The position numbers and the translations under genes were made by a program. From a virus: DNA of 64,000 bases. Each line of letters begins with the position of its first letter. Position 1 is the first letter of the stretch. The notes beneath the pieces were generated by a model. That model searched no databases, was not told where the DNA came from, and saw only the letters and a list, made by a program, of their open reading frames with translations. This document shows, one piece after another, positions 38,701-51,100 of the stretch. The stretch spans positions 1 to 64,000 of the IMG/VR virus record IMGVR_UViG_3300033143_001962. One strand, written 5' to 3'.

Positions 38701-39098
38701 TTGTTATGAATAGTGTTAAGTTTAAAGCACTGTTCGGAGATAAAGCAGACGATAATTTACAAGCATATATAAAAGTAGTGAAACTTAATAATGTTGTAAC
38801 AAGTGATAGTGAAATTAAAAGTAATGTTATTTCAGCTATTAACGAGTACTTCGATATTGATAACTGGGACTTCGGTGATACATTCTTCTTCAGTGAACTT
38901 AGCGCATACTTACATAGTAAGCTTGGTGACGTTGTAGGATCTATTGTTATTATTCCTAAGGATCCACTTAAAACATTTGGTGATTTATATGAAATTAAAT
39001 CAGCACCGCATGAGATATTTGTAAGTGCGGCAACAGTTAACGATGTAAATATAATCGATGCTTTAACAGTAAGCAAGTTACAGAACGGAGCGGTATAA
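35706..39098 (+). CDS. 6: Baseplate wedge protein gp6-like
   Basis: 1130 residues (T4 gp6: 660). The N-terminus with DFQSYNFETIRKTMVDYLRQ, then NVMAFMGQSLAFRSDLNTRE, LAKLVGYTPK and a FGDGVFSDIPVGTYR block fit the gp6/gpJ family of baseplate wedge proteins. The C-terminal half adds beta-rich material not found in T4. It forms the iris ring of the baseplate with gp25 and gp7. Confidence 0.87.
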   Translation: MATTTRQTAIFGTEDWKKLYKTYKEADFQSYNFETIRKTMVDYLRQHHPESFNDFTESSEYVAILNVMAFMGQSLAFRSDLNTRENFLDTAERRDSVTNLAKLVGYTPKRNDAASGYLKVQSVTTTENITDYNRVNLSNVTVRWNDKTNDDWQEQFSTVLNAALIDSQKIGQPGRSADVVGIKTDEYAINMTAGFLPVVPFNASVSGSQMDFELVNASSVNKNYIYEPAPKADAKINLLFRNDNNGYASGSTGYFFHFKQGSLQTQDFTLSERIANHSVEFDTDGVNNSDVWLFKVDAENAVVTDEWTEVENIYASNNSQLDTEDRKFFSVTSRAADQVTLNFGDGVFSDIPVGTYRSYLRESNGLEYVINAEELQNIDVSLSYTSRTGRPETITFTLSLTTPITNAKNRESLDDIKRRAPARFYTQNRMVNGEDYNNFPYTAYSSIIKSKAVNRTNIGASRYLDLVDPTGKYSSINTYASDGLIYKDESLKSFNFTFNDKNDIDLVFRNKVEPLLASRGTIQFYYENYSRIDMSSIDIQWSQSTTITNETTGFFKNSSDAPLSIGSFVNDNREYLIPNALIKFIAPNGYHFNATNKLVPGTVVTPEDKDEIWATIVSVDTDGTNQGVGNYEDGTGPVTLNQFVPTEAIPAEIIPVFSTDLPVALEQEMLAQVELLRNFGIRFDHLTNTWYIIAADDLDAQGDFSLDNAGSTNNVNEDASWIVRFISTPQGYEVSGRVLQYFFSSVLETRFFFDDSRQIFDPRTGKVVNDFIKVLKTNSKPDNNEPLAGDIIMDIIDQSVETDGYVNDYKVEISFTDSDKDGIADDPDYFNTLVNAEVDSTRKNVYFQSTVDFDNLERYLPIASDTVNAEYATEADIALVKTENVNGQIFYAYTDDAFYELVVDGIDRSIVLRTDYNAQTGRDKLHFQYKHNSPETRRINPSVTNIIDIFVVTASYYEAFTRYIQDNTNTVEKPIVPTTDELTVQYEKLQDSKMVSDNVVMNSVKFKALFGDKADDNLQAYIKVVKLNNVVTSDSEIKSNVISAINEYFDIDNWDFGDTFFFSELSAYLHSKLGDVVGSIVIIPKDPLKTFGDLYEIKSAPHEIFVSAATVNDVNIIDALTVSKLQNGAV

Positions 39099-39101
39099 CA
39101 A

Positions 39102-42100
39102 ATGGCAAGAATTCGTAGTGTAGATTTTTTACCTGAAATCTTTCAAACAGAGACTAACAAAAAGTTCTTGAACTCAACTCTTGATCAATTAATTCAAGAG
39201 CCAAAGTTTAAAGAAGTACAAGGTTACATCGGACGTAGGAATGCACCTGGTGCAACGCCAACTGATGGCTATGTACTAGAACCTACAGCTGATCGTACTA
39301 ACTATCAACTTGAACCGGGCGTGACATTTAAAGATAGCGATGGCAAGACAATTGATGCTCTATCTTACTTAGGACTTATTAACGGACTTAAGGCTGCAGG
39401 CGCGAATGTTGATAATCACGATCGTTTATTCCGTAGTGAGACATACAGTTGGAGTCCGTTTATAGACTTTGATAAATTTGTTAACTACTCACAGTATTTT
39501 TGGTTACCGGCTGGCCCAGATAGCGTAGACGTAGGCGAACTTGCTGACGGCGTACTGTTAACTAACGACTTTAACATGGAGCAAGAAGAAGATACATACA
39601 GCGTAGAAGACTACAGTATCGACAATCCAATCATTACAGTAGCACGTGGTGGCGAATATACATTTAATGTTAATCAACCAGGACAAGAGTTCTTTATACA
39701 AGCACAACCAGGTGCCGACGGTACCATGCCATGGGCTGCAAACATTAGTTCACGTGACGTACTTGGTGTTAGCAACAACGGCGAAGACAGCGGCGCAGTA
39801 CAATTTAACGTACCGCAAAGTAACGCACAAGACTTCTACCATAACTTAACAAGCATAGGTGATGTTGATTTAGCAACCTCAGTACGCATGGATGAGATTG
39901 CAGATCAATTATTAGATGATGTCGGTGAACACTTAGGCATACAAAACATCAACAACAATACTATTGTATTTTTAAATGATCAACTAGGCGATGCAGTCGA
40001 CTTAGGTTGGATCAATAATGGAATCCCACTGACAACATTAGCAGAACGTTATCAAGTTTTTAAAATCGTTCTCGAAGACGTCGCAGGCGATGTGTATGTT
40101 AGACTAAACCCTTACCAACTTGTAAATAACTTAGAAAAGTTTACAGTACAGTACGGTAACGAACACAGTAACAAGACATTTTATAAAACTCAACAAGGTG
40201 TGTTTAAAGAGATGCCAATTTTAACAGCATCATTGACTACACTGTACTATCAAGATTCATCACACCCGGATCGCTTTGGTGTTATAAACATAGTCGATGC
40301 AAATGAATCTCCTACACTTAATATAAGTGATATACTTGGCAGAACAGATTACACTAGCGCAAATGCAGTGGTGTTTACTAATGGATTAAAAGTTAAATTC
40401 CGCGGCAACACAAACCCAGCAGAGTACAGCGACAATGAGTACTTCGTTGAAGGCGTAGGCACTGCTATTAAGTTAGTCGCTGTCAGCGATTTAATAATAC
40501 CAGAAGCGTATGCTAAGAGTACGACAGCACCATGGGATACTAGCCCATTTGATTCAGCAGGACTCGATGGAACATTAAATGCCCCACTTGATCAAGACTA
40601 CATCACAATTAACAGATCAAGCATTGATAGAAACGCTTGGTCGCGTAGTAACAGATGGTTCCACATTGATGTAATTACTAAGACAGCAGAATATAATAAC
40701 GTTGTACTAGACTTAGATAATAACGACAGAGCAGACAGACCCGTAATAGAGTTTGATGCAGACTTACGTTTATTTAATTACGGCACTAACGGTAAGGATA
40801 GTATTAACATAGTAGACACTACAGAAGTAGATGCACTTTCAAACGTTAATGACGAAGAAAGCTATACTATAGACGGATATAACTTAGTAGAAGGATCACG
40901 GGTTGTTTTCGCAGCAGATGCGGATTTATCAGTGCGTAATAAAATTTATGTTGTTGAACTAGTTGACTTAAACAACAACGGCACAGAGACTATAAACTTA
41001 ACTCTTGCAGAAGATAGCGAAAGTGAAAACAATGACGTTGTACTTGTTACTAACGGATTAACACAACAAGGCGCAGTGTTTACATTTACTAATAATGTAT
41101 GGGTACAATCACAACAAAAAGAATCAGTTAATCAAGCTCCATTGTTTGATGTGTTTGATACAGCTGGTACCTCACTCAGTGATTTACAAGCATATCCAAG
41201 TACTTCATTTGCAGGTACTAAGGCATTTAGTTATGCAGAAGGAACTGGTCTTAAAGATAAAGTCTTAGGCTTTCCATTAAAGTACTTAAACATTGATAAC
41301 TTAGGTGACATCGTTTTCGAGAACAACCTTTACACTGATACGTTTATTTACGTAGAGAACAGTGTATCAAAAGACAATAGCCCGGTTGGCGATGGTTACT
41401 TAAGAAAGTACAGCACACGAGAAGAATACACAAATGAAATTGGTTGGTCTAAGACAGTTGAAGAATCGTACTTAGCACAAATTTTAAACTTCGAGTACAC
41501 AGGTGCAGCACTTGAATTAGATGTATTACCTAAGGTAGGATTGAGTATACCAGCTGTACATATTACTATTAACAACGAATTTATTAACCCTTCAGACTAC
41601 ACAGTAACTGATAACGTTATTACATGTTCGAATATTATTGCAGAAATAGGCGATACTATCACTGTTAATGTTATAAGTGACGAAGTAAGTAAATTAGGTT
41701 ATTACGAAATTCCAAGTAATATAGCAAGCAACATGTTTAATGAAAATACAGATTTGCTTACACTAGGTACAATCCGTAATCACTTTAATAACTTATCACA
41801 ACATATCTTAGACATTGATGGTGATGTAAACGGTGCAAACAACTTACGTGACTTAGGCGACATAAGCCGTTACGGTAATTTAATTGTACAGCAATCAGCA
41901 CCACTGGCACTTGCAGCAATGTTTATGCGCAACAAAGAATATAACTTCTTTAGTGCTACAGAGTTCAATGCAAGACAATACGAGAAATTTAAAAACCAAT
42001 TAATGGATTGGGTTAGTAAGAACGAAGTATACGGAATGGATGCAGGCGAAGTACTTGATGCCGCATTGAAAGAATTAAATGCTAACAAGCACGTAGACGG

Positions 42101-45100
42101 AAGTTTTTACTGGAGCGACATGCTTGCGACAGGTGAAGACTTCGAAGCAACAGAGTACGGTATTACTGCTATAAGCACAAATACTTTTACAACTCTTTAC
42201 TCGTACAATTACACAAGCGCAAATAGTAAAGCATTATTAGTGTACGTAAACAATGAACTACTAACTAAAGATGCAGAATACACAGTAGCGAATGATGGCC
42301 CACGTATTGAAATTTTAACTACTCTAGACGTAGGCGACATTGTTACTATAAAAGAATACAACACAACAGTTGGTTCAGGTATACCAAGTACACCTACTAA
42401 AATGGGAATGTACCCTAAGTTCAAACCAGAGCTGTACACAGATAACACATACGTTAAACCAACAGATGTTATCAGAGGACACGACGGTAGTGTTACAGTA
42501 GCGCACGGCGACTTCAGTGATGATGTTTTACTTGAATTTGAAAAACGTGTTTATAATAACATTAAAGTTAATGCTGAGATACCACTATTGTACAGTGATG
42601 TACAAGGTGGACAATTCCGCTTCACAGATTACACTGACGCTGAAATCAATCAAGTACTTGCTCCTAGCTTATTAAGCTGGTTAGGTTGGAACAGAATTGA
42701 TTACAAAACACAAGACTACAATAAGCTAGAAAGTAAAACATGGAACTACAGTTCGGCACAATGTAAAGAAGGCGACAAAGTAGCTAAAGGAAACTGGCGC
42801 GGAATTTATAACTGCTTCTACGACACAGATGCACCACATGAACGCCCGTGGGAAATGCTTGGTCTAACAGAGCAGCCAACGTGGTGGAAAAATAGATACG
42901 GCCCTGCACCTTATACAGCAGGTAACTTAGTACTATGGGACGACTTAGAAATTGGCTTAATTAAAGAGCCAGGTAACGAACGCATAGCAGAAAGATTTGT
43001 GCGCCCAGGATTAACAAACGTACTTCCTGTAGACGGTGAAGGCAAATTGTTAATGCCGCTTGATACAGTAATATCAGATTACACTGAATATGACTTTAAG
43101 AAGTCTTGGGCACTAGGCGATCACGGTCCAGCAGAAACAGCATGGCGTAAGTCAAGCGCGTTCCCTTATGCTGTACAGACTTTATTAGCATTAACTAAGC
43201 CTGCGCAGTACTTCAGCTTAATGGCAGACAGAGATAGATACACTTACAACACAGATTTTAATCAGTACTTGTACGATGAAAGACATAGAATTGATTCACG
43301 TAAGGTAGAGATACTTGAAGAAGATACATTTAAACATAGTTACATAAATTGGATTGTAGATTATAATAAGCATTACGGTTATAACTCATCTGAGAAACTA
43401 AAAGAAGATATGAGCAACTTAGGTGTTAGCTTAATGCACCACATGGCTTCATTTACAGATAAGAACAGCTTACGTATATTTACAGATAAGAGTTCCCCGG
43501 ATAGCACTAATAGTAGTTTATTACTACCAGACGAAAGTTACAACTTATTAATGTACAAGAATCAACCATTCGACGAGATTATATACTCATCTGTCATTGT
43601 ACAAAAAACAGAAGATGGCTATTCAGTGTCAGGTAACAGTGCAACGAACCCGTACTTTAAAATATTTGCAAGTGAGCCAACAGGACAGTTTAAAACTATT
43701 ACGGTAGGACGTACAGAGCGTACATCGACATCTGTTAATGTACCGAAAGACTTCACAGAAGAAGTCGTGTTTATCCCTTATGGTCACGTATTTAGAAGCA
43801 GACAAGCAGTAGCAGACTTTATCGTAAGCTATAACAAGTACTTAGTAGCACAAGGTTTGCAGTTCAATGACGCAGTAGGTACTATACAAGTTGATTGGGA
43901 AGAAATGGTTAAGGAGTTTATTTACTGGACTGACCAAGGCTGGTCAACAGGCAGTGTAGTTAATTTAAACCCATCAGCAAGCACATTAGAATTCGAACGT
44001 GAGTTAGTACTTGTAGACGACTTAAACAATTTAGAATTAAACGAACAACCACTGGATCAAAACCGCGAGCCATTACAATCCGGCGATTATGTTGTTGATA
44101 GAATTGATAATAACTTTAAAATTAGAATGTTAAACAATAACGTTATAAGTTACTTGAAGTTTAACTTAACTAACTTCGAACATTTATTAGTACTTGATAA
44201 CGTAAGTATCTTTAACGACTTAATGTACGATCCGGTTACTGGTGTTAGACAACATCGTGTTAAACTTTCTGGTTTTGCAACATATGATTGGAACGGCCAA
44301 CTTGATGCGCAAGGCTTCTTATACAACGACGATAACGTAGTTGAATGGAGCCAAACTAATAGCTACAACACAGGTGATATTGTTAAGTTTAAAAACTCGT
44401 ACTGGAGTGCAGCAGAAAAGCTACAACCAGCAGCAGAGTTTGATTTTAGTAAGTGGGTCAAGACTAATTACAATGATATTAAGAAAGGCTTGTTACCTAA
44501 TATTGCAACGAAAGCAGACCAACAACTTGATTTCTATAATAATAAAACAGCTAACTTAGAAAGTGATGTTGATTTAATGGCACTTGGCTTAACAGGCTTC
44601 AGAGCGCGTGATTACTTACGTGCATTAGATTTACATGACATAAGTCAAGCACACATATACAGTGACATGATACAGTCTAAGGGAACAGCAGATAGCTTGA
44701 ACTTATTCCAAGATGTTATACTTAACAACGAAGTTGTTGATTACGAAATATACGAAAACTGGGCAATTAAACGTGCAGAGTTCGGTGCGAGTAGTAGCAG
44801 AAGTTACATTGAATTACAATTAGATGAAACGTTCCACACAAGCAATCCGAGTATTGTAGAAGTTGTTAATGCAACCATTGACGCAGAATTTGGCGACCAA
44901 ACAATTACAACGGCAAACATATACAAGCAAAGCGAAAAGAACATAGATAAAAACATACTACCAACTAACGGTGATAAGAATTTAGATACTATGCTACCAT
45001 CAGCAGGTTTTGTTAACCCAGACGATGTAGATATTGCTATATTTGAATTAGCTGACTTCCCTGAAGTGACAGATGTCATTGATGGTACACTTGTATGGGT

Positions 45101-48100
45101 TGCTAAAGATACAGTAACAGATTGGAATGTGTACAGAGCATTTGAATTAGAAGCAGTGATAACAGATGTGCTTGATAACTTAGACGGTTCACTTACATTA
45201 ATATTTGATACTGAACACGGACTAGCAGCAAGTGAAATTTTAGTAGTACAAAATGTTGATGCAGCATTAGTAGATGGCACACATATTATAAGCTCAGTGA
45301 CTGATGACTTTAAAGTTGTTATCCCGGGCGAGTTAGCACAGAATCAAACTACTATAGATGATGTTACAGGAACAGCATTAAAGTTCCTATCAGTGCGCAT
45401 GGAAAATCCAAGCAGCATTGCAGGCTCATTTGTTGATAACAGATTATTTGCAACGGATACTGTATGGATTAACGAATACAATAGTAAAGGTGCAGTGTAC
45501 GAAAAGTCAAGTCCATTTACACCAGTGGTGTCTTACATTAGCCCAGAAGAAGAAGCTAATTCGGAGTACGGTTATGACGTAGTACAAGGTTATAACGGCG
45601 CTGGCATGATGGTAAGTGATCCGGCTATTAATACAAAAGGACAAGTGTTCTGCTTTGACAAATTTGGATCAGCCGATTATATATTAAATCAAGTACTTAA
45701 ACTTAGATCTACAGAAGTAGCACGTTATGGTGAATCACTTGCGATGTCTGAGGAATGGGCAGTAATTGGTGCACCGGGCGACGGAGCATCTATACCAGGT
45801 GTTGCAGTACTAGTATCACGTGATAAGGTTAAAGGATTGTTTAATGAAATTCAAGTTATGACTCATCCTGACGCTACTAACGCAACTCTACTAGATACAG
45901 AATTCGGTAAGAATGTTACATTAAGTACAGATGAGAATTGGTTGTACGTAAGCGAACCTAATGCAAACAAAGTTCACTCGTATCAAAAAGTAGAACATCA
46001 AGCACAAACTATTGCAACAACAATGGACGGAATTACCCAGAATATTTTTGTAGAAGATGTTATTAAAGCTGATACAAAGAATGAATTGTCGGTGACGTTA
46101 GATGGCAACTTACTTTCAACAGCAGAGTACGAATACGACGGAACAAATGTAGTATTTGATGTTACGCCAGCAGATGGTGTTATTGCCCGCGTGTCACGCT
46201 TAGACTCGAATGTGTTTGACGGTAACGGCTCAGCTCAATTCACAATAAACAATGTTTATGCATTGAATGGAATTGATTCTATTAGAGTAGCAATTGATGG
46301 CAATATACAACGTCCGCGATATGATTACACACTAGCAGGTAACGTGTTAACATTTACAACAGCACCTGACTTAGGTACTAATAATATAGTAGTTACAGTT
46401 GATACACATTTTGCTTATGTGAGCACTATTGCAGAAGCAAGTGGTGACTTCAGTACAGCAGTTGATGCAACGACAGATAGCAGTCACATTATAATTACAG
46501 CACCAGCAGATGACAAAGCATATATTTACGATAGAGTTGTTGAACGTTTTGTAGTACACAAAGATGATGCTCTATTAGAACCAATTACGTTTACCCTTAA
46601 TCCTATCGCAGGTAGAACTGTGAGCGGTAATGTATTTGTAAATGGTGTGAAGCAAATTAAAGAAGGATTCAATGTAAACCCTAATTACAGTGTAAGTGGT
46701 AATACAATTACATTTATAACAGACAATGTAAAAGTCGGCGACTTCGTTGATGTTGATACAACTGAATTTAAAGAAATACAAACATTAACAGGCCCAGCAG
46801 GTTCAAGCTTTGGTAACGATGTAAGTATTTGTAAGTCTAAGTGCTCTATATACTTCGGCGCTGAAAATGATAACGACGGCGAAGGTAGTGTTGTGCGCTA
46901 TGTTAACAAAACAAGAATGTACGGTATTATACAAAGTACAATACAGGACTTAACAGTTAGTGTAGGTGATAGTTTACGTGTCAATAATGTTGAGATCGTA
47001 TTTACAGGAACAACAATAGACCAAGTAGCACAAGATGTCAACGATGCTGCAATACCGAATGTTATTGCAAGTGTTAACGATGGTTACTTAATAATCGAAC
47101 TTAAGAACAAAACAATTACATCGATTGCTAACAAGTTAGACGTATTGCCTGGCAAAGGTACTACAATGGCATCGCTTGGCTTACAATCTTACTACAATGG
47201 ACAAACAATTACAAGTCCGCAACCAGCTGCTGGAGCACATTTTGGTAGCTCGGTGCAAATTGACTTAAACTTAAATCAATTAATTGTAGCAGCGGTAAAT
47301 GGGCCGATTGCATACGGCGCAGACACAACTGAAGTTCTCGCAGATACAACAGCGTATACAGCAGACATGGCATCAACAGGTGTAGTTTATACATACGATT
47401 TACTACCTGACGCAACAGAGTTTAGTGAAGGCAAATTAGTATTTGGCCAACAAGTTATAGATGATAAGATGGTAACTACCGGACTGTTTGGTAATGCCGT
47501 AAGCTTAGTAGACGGTACACTAGTTGTTGCATCAATTGCTTACGACACAGACACGTTAACTGATGTAGGGCGAGTTGCTATATTTGAAAATAAAGAAAAC
47601 AAGTTAAGCTGGAATGCAATTAAAACAGAAAAAGACATTGTTGATGTTAGCTTAATTAACTCAGTATTCATTTACAACAATGAAACGTTTGCTGTTGAGC
47701 AGTACCTAGATTACATCGATCCACTTAACGGTAAGATACTTGGTGTAGCTAAACAGAATATAGATTACATAGAAACAAAAGAACCAACAGTGTATGGCAG
47801 CGACTTCACAGGTGCATTATGGGGCAAACAACAAGTTGGACAAATGTGGTGGGATATTAGTACATGTAGATTTGTTGATTATAATCAAAACGATAGTGTA
47901 CAAGCAAGCAAGCTATGGGGCAAAATGTACCCAGGTAGCAGTGTTGATGTTTATCAATGGATTGAAAGTGATGTGACACCAGACTTATACGACGGCGCAG
48001 GTACAGTGTACGATGTAACTAAATTTGTTACAATGTCAGAAATAAACAATAGCGGTATTATACAAAATACTTATTACTACTGGGTTAAAGGTGTTAATGC

Positions 48101-51100
48101 AGTAGATACAAACGCTCACAAAACTTTAAGTGCAGACGCAGTAGCTCAGTACATTGAATCACCAATTAGCTCAGGCATAGCGTACTGTGCATTAATTGAT
48201 CAAAACATTGTAGGGCTGTATAACTGTAAAGAAATTATCAACAGCACTAAGTCAGTACTACATATTGAATACGATAAGATTAAAAATGATAACAATGTAT
48301 TCCACGAGTACAGCTTATTAAGAGAAAACTTTGCCAATGACTTCTTACCAGATGGGCTGTACAAAAAGTTCCAAGACAGCTTATGTGGCGTTGATAGCTT
48401 AGGCAATAAAGTACCGGATGTTAACTTAAGTTATAGTGATAGATTTGGTATTGATTTTAGACCACGTAAGTCTATGTTCATTGATAAGTTTGCAGCTCTG
48501 ACAAGTTATTTAGAGCGTGTTAATGCTATAATGAAATTAAGCACTATTGCAGAGTCTAGGGTTTATCCTTTACTTAATAGTGAAGAGCCTATCCCTGCGC
48601 AAGCATCAGGTGCATGGGATGAAAAAGTATTTAATACAGAAGAACTATCGTTCCAGGACTTAAACATTGTTCCAGCAGGGCACACGTACTTACTTGAAAC
48701 AGATAGTAATAGTAACGGCTTATGGGCAATTTACGAAGTAACAGCCACCAAGACTTTACAATTAAAACGTGTGCAAAGTTATGACACTAAACGTTTTTGG
48801 AGTACTGAGAATTGGTACGCAGAAGACTTTAGTCCGTTTACTAAATCGGATTATGTTGTAGGCACTTATGCAGAATTAGCAGCAATAGACGCAGCTAACA
48901 ACGCAGTGGCTAAAGTACTTGAGAACAGTGTTAACAAGTGGGAAATATACAGATACGAAACTGATACATGGGTACGTGTTGCGTTAGAAAGCGGAACTAT
49001 ACAGTTCAATGAACGTTTATGGAATTATGACTTAGGACGTTACGGTTGGGATACAGAAGTATTTGATGCACAATACAACGATGAAGAACCAGTAATTGAA
49101 TTAAGAAAAATTATTCAATCAATTAACGAAGAAATATTAATTGGTGACTTAGCAGTGGAACGTAACAAAGCGTTCATGTCAATGTTTAATTACATATTGT
49201 CGGAGCAACCACATGTTGATTGGTTGTACAAGACAAGTTTAATTGATGTGAATCACAGAGTACGTAGCTTAAGTCAATATGCAGTATACCAGAAAGATAA
49301 CCAAGACTACTTAGCAGATTACATCAAGGAAGCTAAGCCTTATCATACTAAGATTAAAGACTTATTACTTAGCTATGACGGCAACGATGTATTTGATGGC
49401 TCACTGACTGACTTTGATTGTCCAGCAGTGTACAGCGATGAGTACAATAAATTTATTAGCCCGATCTTAGATGATGGTGCTATCCTTACAACAGACGTAA
49501 GCAATGTACTTGCAGATGATGCACAATGGCAAACAAGCCCATGGGCTGAATGGTACAACAACTACAGATTAAATATCAGTGAAGTTGAAATAGTTAACCC
49601 AGGTAGTGGATATACATTTGCTCCTACTGTTACTGTTACAGGTGACTGTGTAAATCCTGCAGAGCTTATTGCAGTGGTATCAGGCACAGGCGAAATTAAA
49701 GAAATAGAAATTGTTAAAGCAGGCTGCGGATACATTAGCGCACCAATTATTACAATAGAAGGTGGTAACGGCAACGGCGCTACTGCATTAGCTATTACAG
49801 GTAACAACGTAGTCAGAACGCTAAACACTACTATTAAGTACGATAGGTACGAATACGAGTCAAACGTAGTAGAGTGGGAAGCACTAACTGAGTACACCGA
49901 AGACCAATTAGTACGTGTTAACAATGCAGTATATAAAGTGCTTACAACAGAAGAAAGTGCAGAAACATTTAACCCAGCATTACATGAGTTAGTTGATATC
50001 GAAACCTTAAGTGGTATTGATAGAACAACAGGCTACTATGTGAGTGATGTTAACAACCCAGGACTAGACTTATCATTATTAATTAATGGCATTGCATACC
50101 CGGGTGTTGAAGTTGACAGTGTACACTTTGCACAATCACTTGACTCAGTAGGTCCAGAAGGCTTACCGACGTACAGTGAAGAAATAATAGATACAATTTA
50201 CGAGAGCGCGTTCTTAGATACTTACTTAGGCACAACGCCTATAGATATTAATATAGACGGCGGTATGTTCATTGATACATATCACTCACATGCACCGGAC
50301 GAATTAGTTCCAGGTGCAATGTTTGATACACTTGATATTAAAGTGTTTAGTCGCCCTGGCTCAGACTACAACAATGATGGACATGGGTTTGATATACAAA
50401 GCGTAACGAATACAGCAAGTGGAACAACAGGCACGTTTAGCTTTGATGCCGCAGCAAATCACGCAATTGAGCTTGTAGTTGTTAATTTAACAACAGGAGC
50501 AACATTGTACGAAGGTGCAAATTACAGCATTAACTGGACTGACAAGACAGTAGAAGTTACTAGCGGTATTGTACAGGGTGATGAAGTTAAGATATTTGTT
50601 TATGAAATTGGCGGTGGCAATCAGTTGTACAGAGCTACAATGACAGGCGATGAAGCTAATAATACATTTACTGTACCGGCTAAACTGGACGAAATATATA
50701 ATATTGTAATGTTTGCCAATGGTGTTGAACTTACTAACGTAACAACAACCCCAATTAATAATCAGTCATCACTTGTTACTATAACAGGCACTTTACAAGC
50801 AGATGCATTTGTTACTGTTACGGTATTTGGATTTAATATTCCGCAGCGCGACGAAAGCTACCCAGTTACACAAACGTTTATATATGGTACTGATGCACTT
50901 GAAATGGACGTTGATGCATTGACTGGTAAGAACAGACATAACGCTATTGTTGAAGTAAACGGCTTACGTTTACAGCCAGAAGAAGGTGTGCGTAGTATTG
51001 CAAATGGAATAAACACAACGTTCTTATTGCCACAAGGCGGCAATTACAGTCATGACTTAGTTGCAGATAATGAAGTGTCTGTATATGTTAACGATGTGTT

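Noticed and set aside
46371-47415. Minus-strand frames of 60-70 codons inside the giant gene
   Set aside because: Cys/Tyr/Ile-rich antisense readings of a well-supported 13-kb gene, without start signals.
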